In this document: piece by piece, positions 63,303 to 64,000 of the stretch | Numbering within the stretch: position 1 is the stretch's first letter | How the letters are laid out: each line of letters starts with the position of its first letter | Source of the DNA: Sipunculus nudus | Taxonomy: Eukaryota > Annelida > Sipuncula > Golfingiida > Sipunculidae | Direction: 5' to 3' | Assembly: GCA_026874595.1 (NCBI GenBank) | Contig: CM049311.1 | Coordinates: 44,087,676 to 44,151,675 of the forward strand | Length of the DNA: 64,000 nt | Made by a program: the position numbers and the translations under genes | The notes under the pieces: generated by a model | Database searches by the model: none | What the model was told of the DNA's origin: nothing | What the model saw: only the letters and a program-made list of their open reading frames with translations

Positions 63303-64000
63303 AATAGTATGGACTGTGCCTCCAACATGTATGATCATAGATGGGGCCCGGAGAGGCCGTCACGGACCGCTGCACACGCCGGCCGCCCACCGTAAGGACC
63401 CTGCCGCCACTTGCGGCGACGGCGAGTGTCTTCGTGGTATGGCGAAAAACGGCGCGAGATTTGACGAGACTAACAATGTGACCCCTGAATGTGACTGCGA
63501 GTGTCAGCCGCTATCCAGCGCTGCAAACCATGTGTCTGTAGCGTGAAAAATGACAGAATTATAGGCATTTCTTTGAATGGTCACGTGTTCTCGTTTCACG
63601 AGAAACGGTGCGAGATATGACGAGACTTGCGATTGAACGGCTTAGAACTAGAGGGATGCTGTCTAACGCCAAAAACCAGACCTTTCTATCGCAAATATCA
63701 ACAGAGATAGAATCTGGAAAACTCCGAATTTTCAGATTGTCAAGTTTTACCCCAAAATTTGGTAACCATGGTAACGGCAGCACAAAGCAACATGTGCGAA
63801 GAGATAAGCCAATGTTCCTAGTTTCAGATACGACCAAAAAAAATGGTGTCACGTTTAATATTTTTTGAGATATTGCAGAAAAATGACATGTTACAGTGTT
63901 TCATGTACCACGCCCCCTGGTGGCTATTTCCAAAAAATGGAAAACTGATTTCGAGATATTTATAAATAACACAAAATATATCAATTTCAAAGCCATTGTT
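63303..64000. repeat. GC-rich segment copy 3 and continuing E sequence
   Basis: From 63303 to the window end the sequence repeats 54415-55110 at an offset of about 8,889 bp with almost no differences, including the CpG-rich segment and the CACGCCCCCTGGTGGCTA motif (63907-63924; first copy at 55019-55036). The block is cut by the window edge. Confidence 0.9.

Larger units (their letters stand above)
59495..63310 (+). mobile_element. family E element E4, copy of the E1 block
   Basis: The start ACTAGACGACCATAGGTCGA is at 59495. It follows E1 landmark by landmark at an offset of about 7.8 kb (cores at 59775, 61783, 62114 and a degenerate one near 60223), including a nested A7 copy. After 62.4 kb it extends through a CAACGCCCCCTGGCGGCC core (62769-62786) to a complete E 3' hairpin, GCTTGCGGAAATC-GAA-GATTTCCGGCAAGC (63273-63302). 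Confidence 0.8.

Overview
The window is a repeat-dominated stretch of an animal genome. AT-rich sequence, GT-AG introns of many kilobases, microsatellites and dense interspersed elements rule out a prokaryote or a compact genome. The elements carry tandem core repeats followed by (ACGG)n-type tracts, as in the pearl and Helentron-associated elements of bivalve molluscs. A marine invertebrate, most likely a bivalve or other mollusc, is my best guess; it is an inference.

One gene is well supported: a four-exon AKIP1 (A-kinase-interacting protein 1) homologue on the minus strand. Coding exons lie at 51301-51429, 48165-48245, 23182-23286 and 11059-11202, all joined in phase 0. Together they encode about 147 residues over about 40 kb. 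A second, weaker candidate is a plus-strand promoter-like cluster at 8875-9000 with a short signal-peptide-like reading frame at 9048-9296.

Nearly everything else is mobile-element sequence. At least six families (called A-F here) share one architecture with different sequences. A 5' start ACWAG is followed by a 5-6 bp hairpin, 2-6 nt, and a subterminal box. Tandem core repeats and often an (ACGG)n-like tract come next. The element ends in the reverse complement of the 5' box, usually as the arm of a hairpin with an ACTTT loop, and then an A-run. Pairs of filled and empty copies show insertion into A-runs.

Layout: 1-4260, fragmentary repeats; 4265-6292, a full family B element with nuclear-receptor-like repeats; 6300-7040, family F; 7050-9500, mostly unique; 9500-11202, 3' end of AKIP1; 11.7-18.2 kb, F, B and A fragments; 18.2-20.7 kb, a complete A element (A1); 23.4-31.7 kb, a second copy of that element (A2) split by nested D and A4 elements; 32-37 kb, further fragments; 36.7-48.1 kb, a minisatellite split by a stack of insertions (C2, then a CACTG-ended transposon, then inverted A3, then C1 and B2); 48.2-51.4 kb, AKIP1 5' coding exons; 51.7-64 kb, head-to-tail family E elements with CTCF-like motifs at about 331-bp spacing, partly duplicated (1,934-bp tandem copies and a block offset of about 7.8 kb).

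The short open frames in the repeats, including Ile-Tyr frames from (TA)n, are not genes. No rRNA, tRNA, CRISPR array or intact transposase was found by reading.
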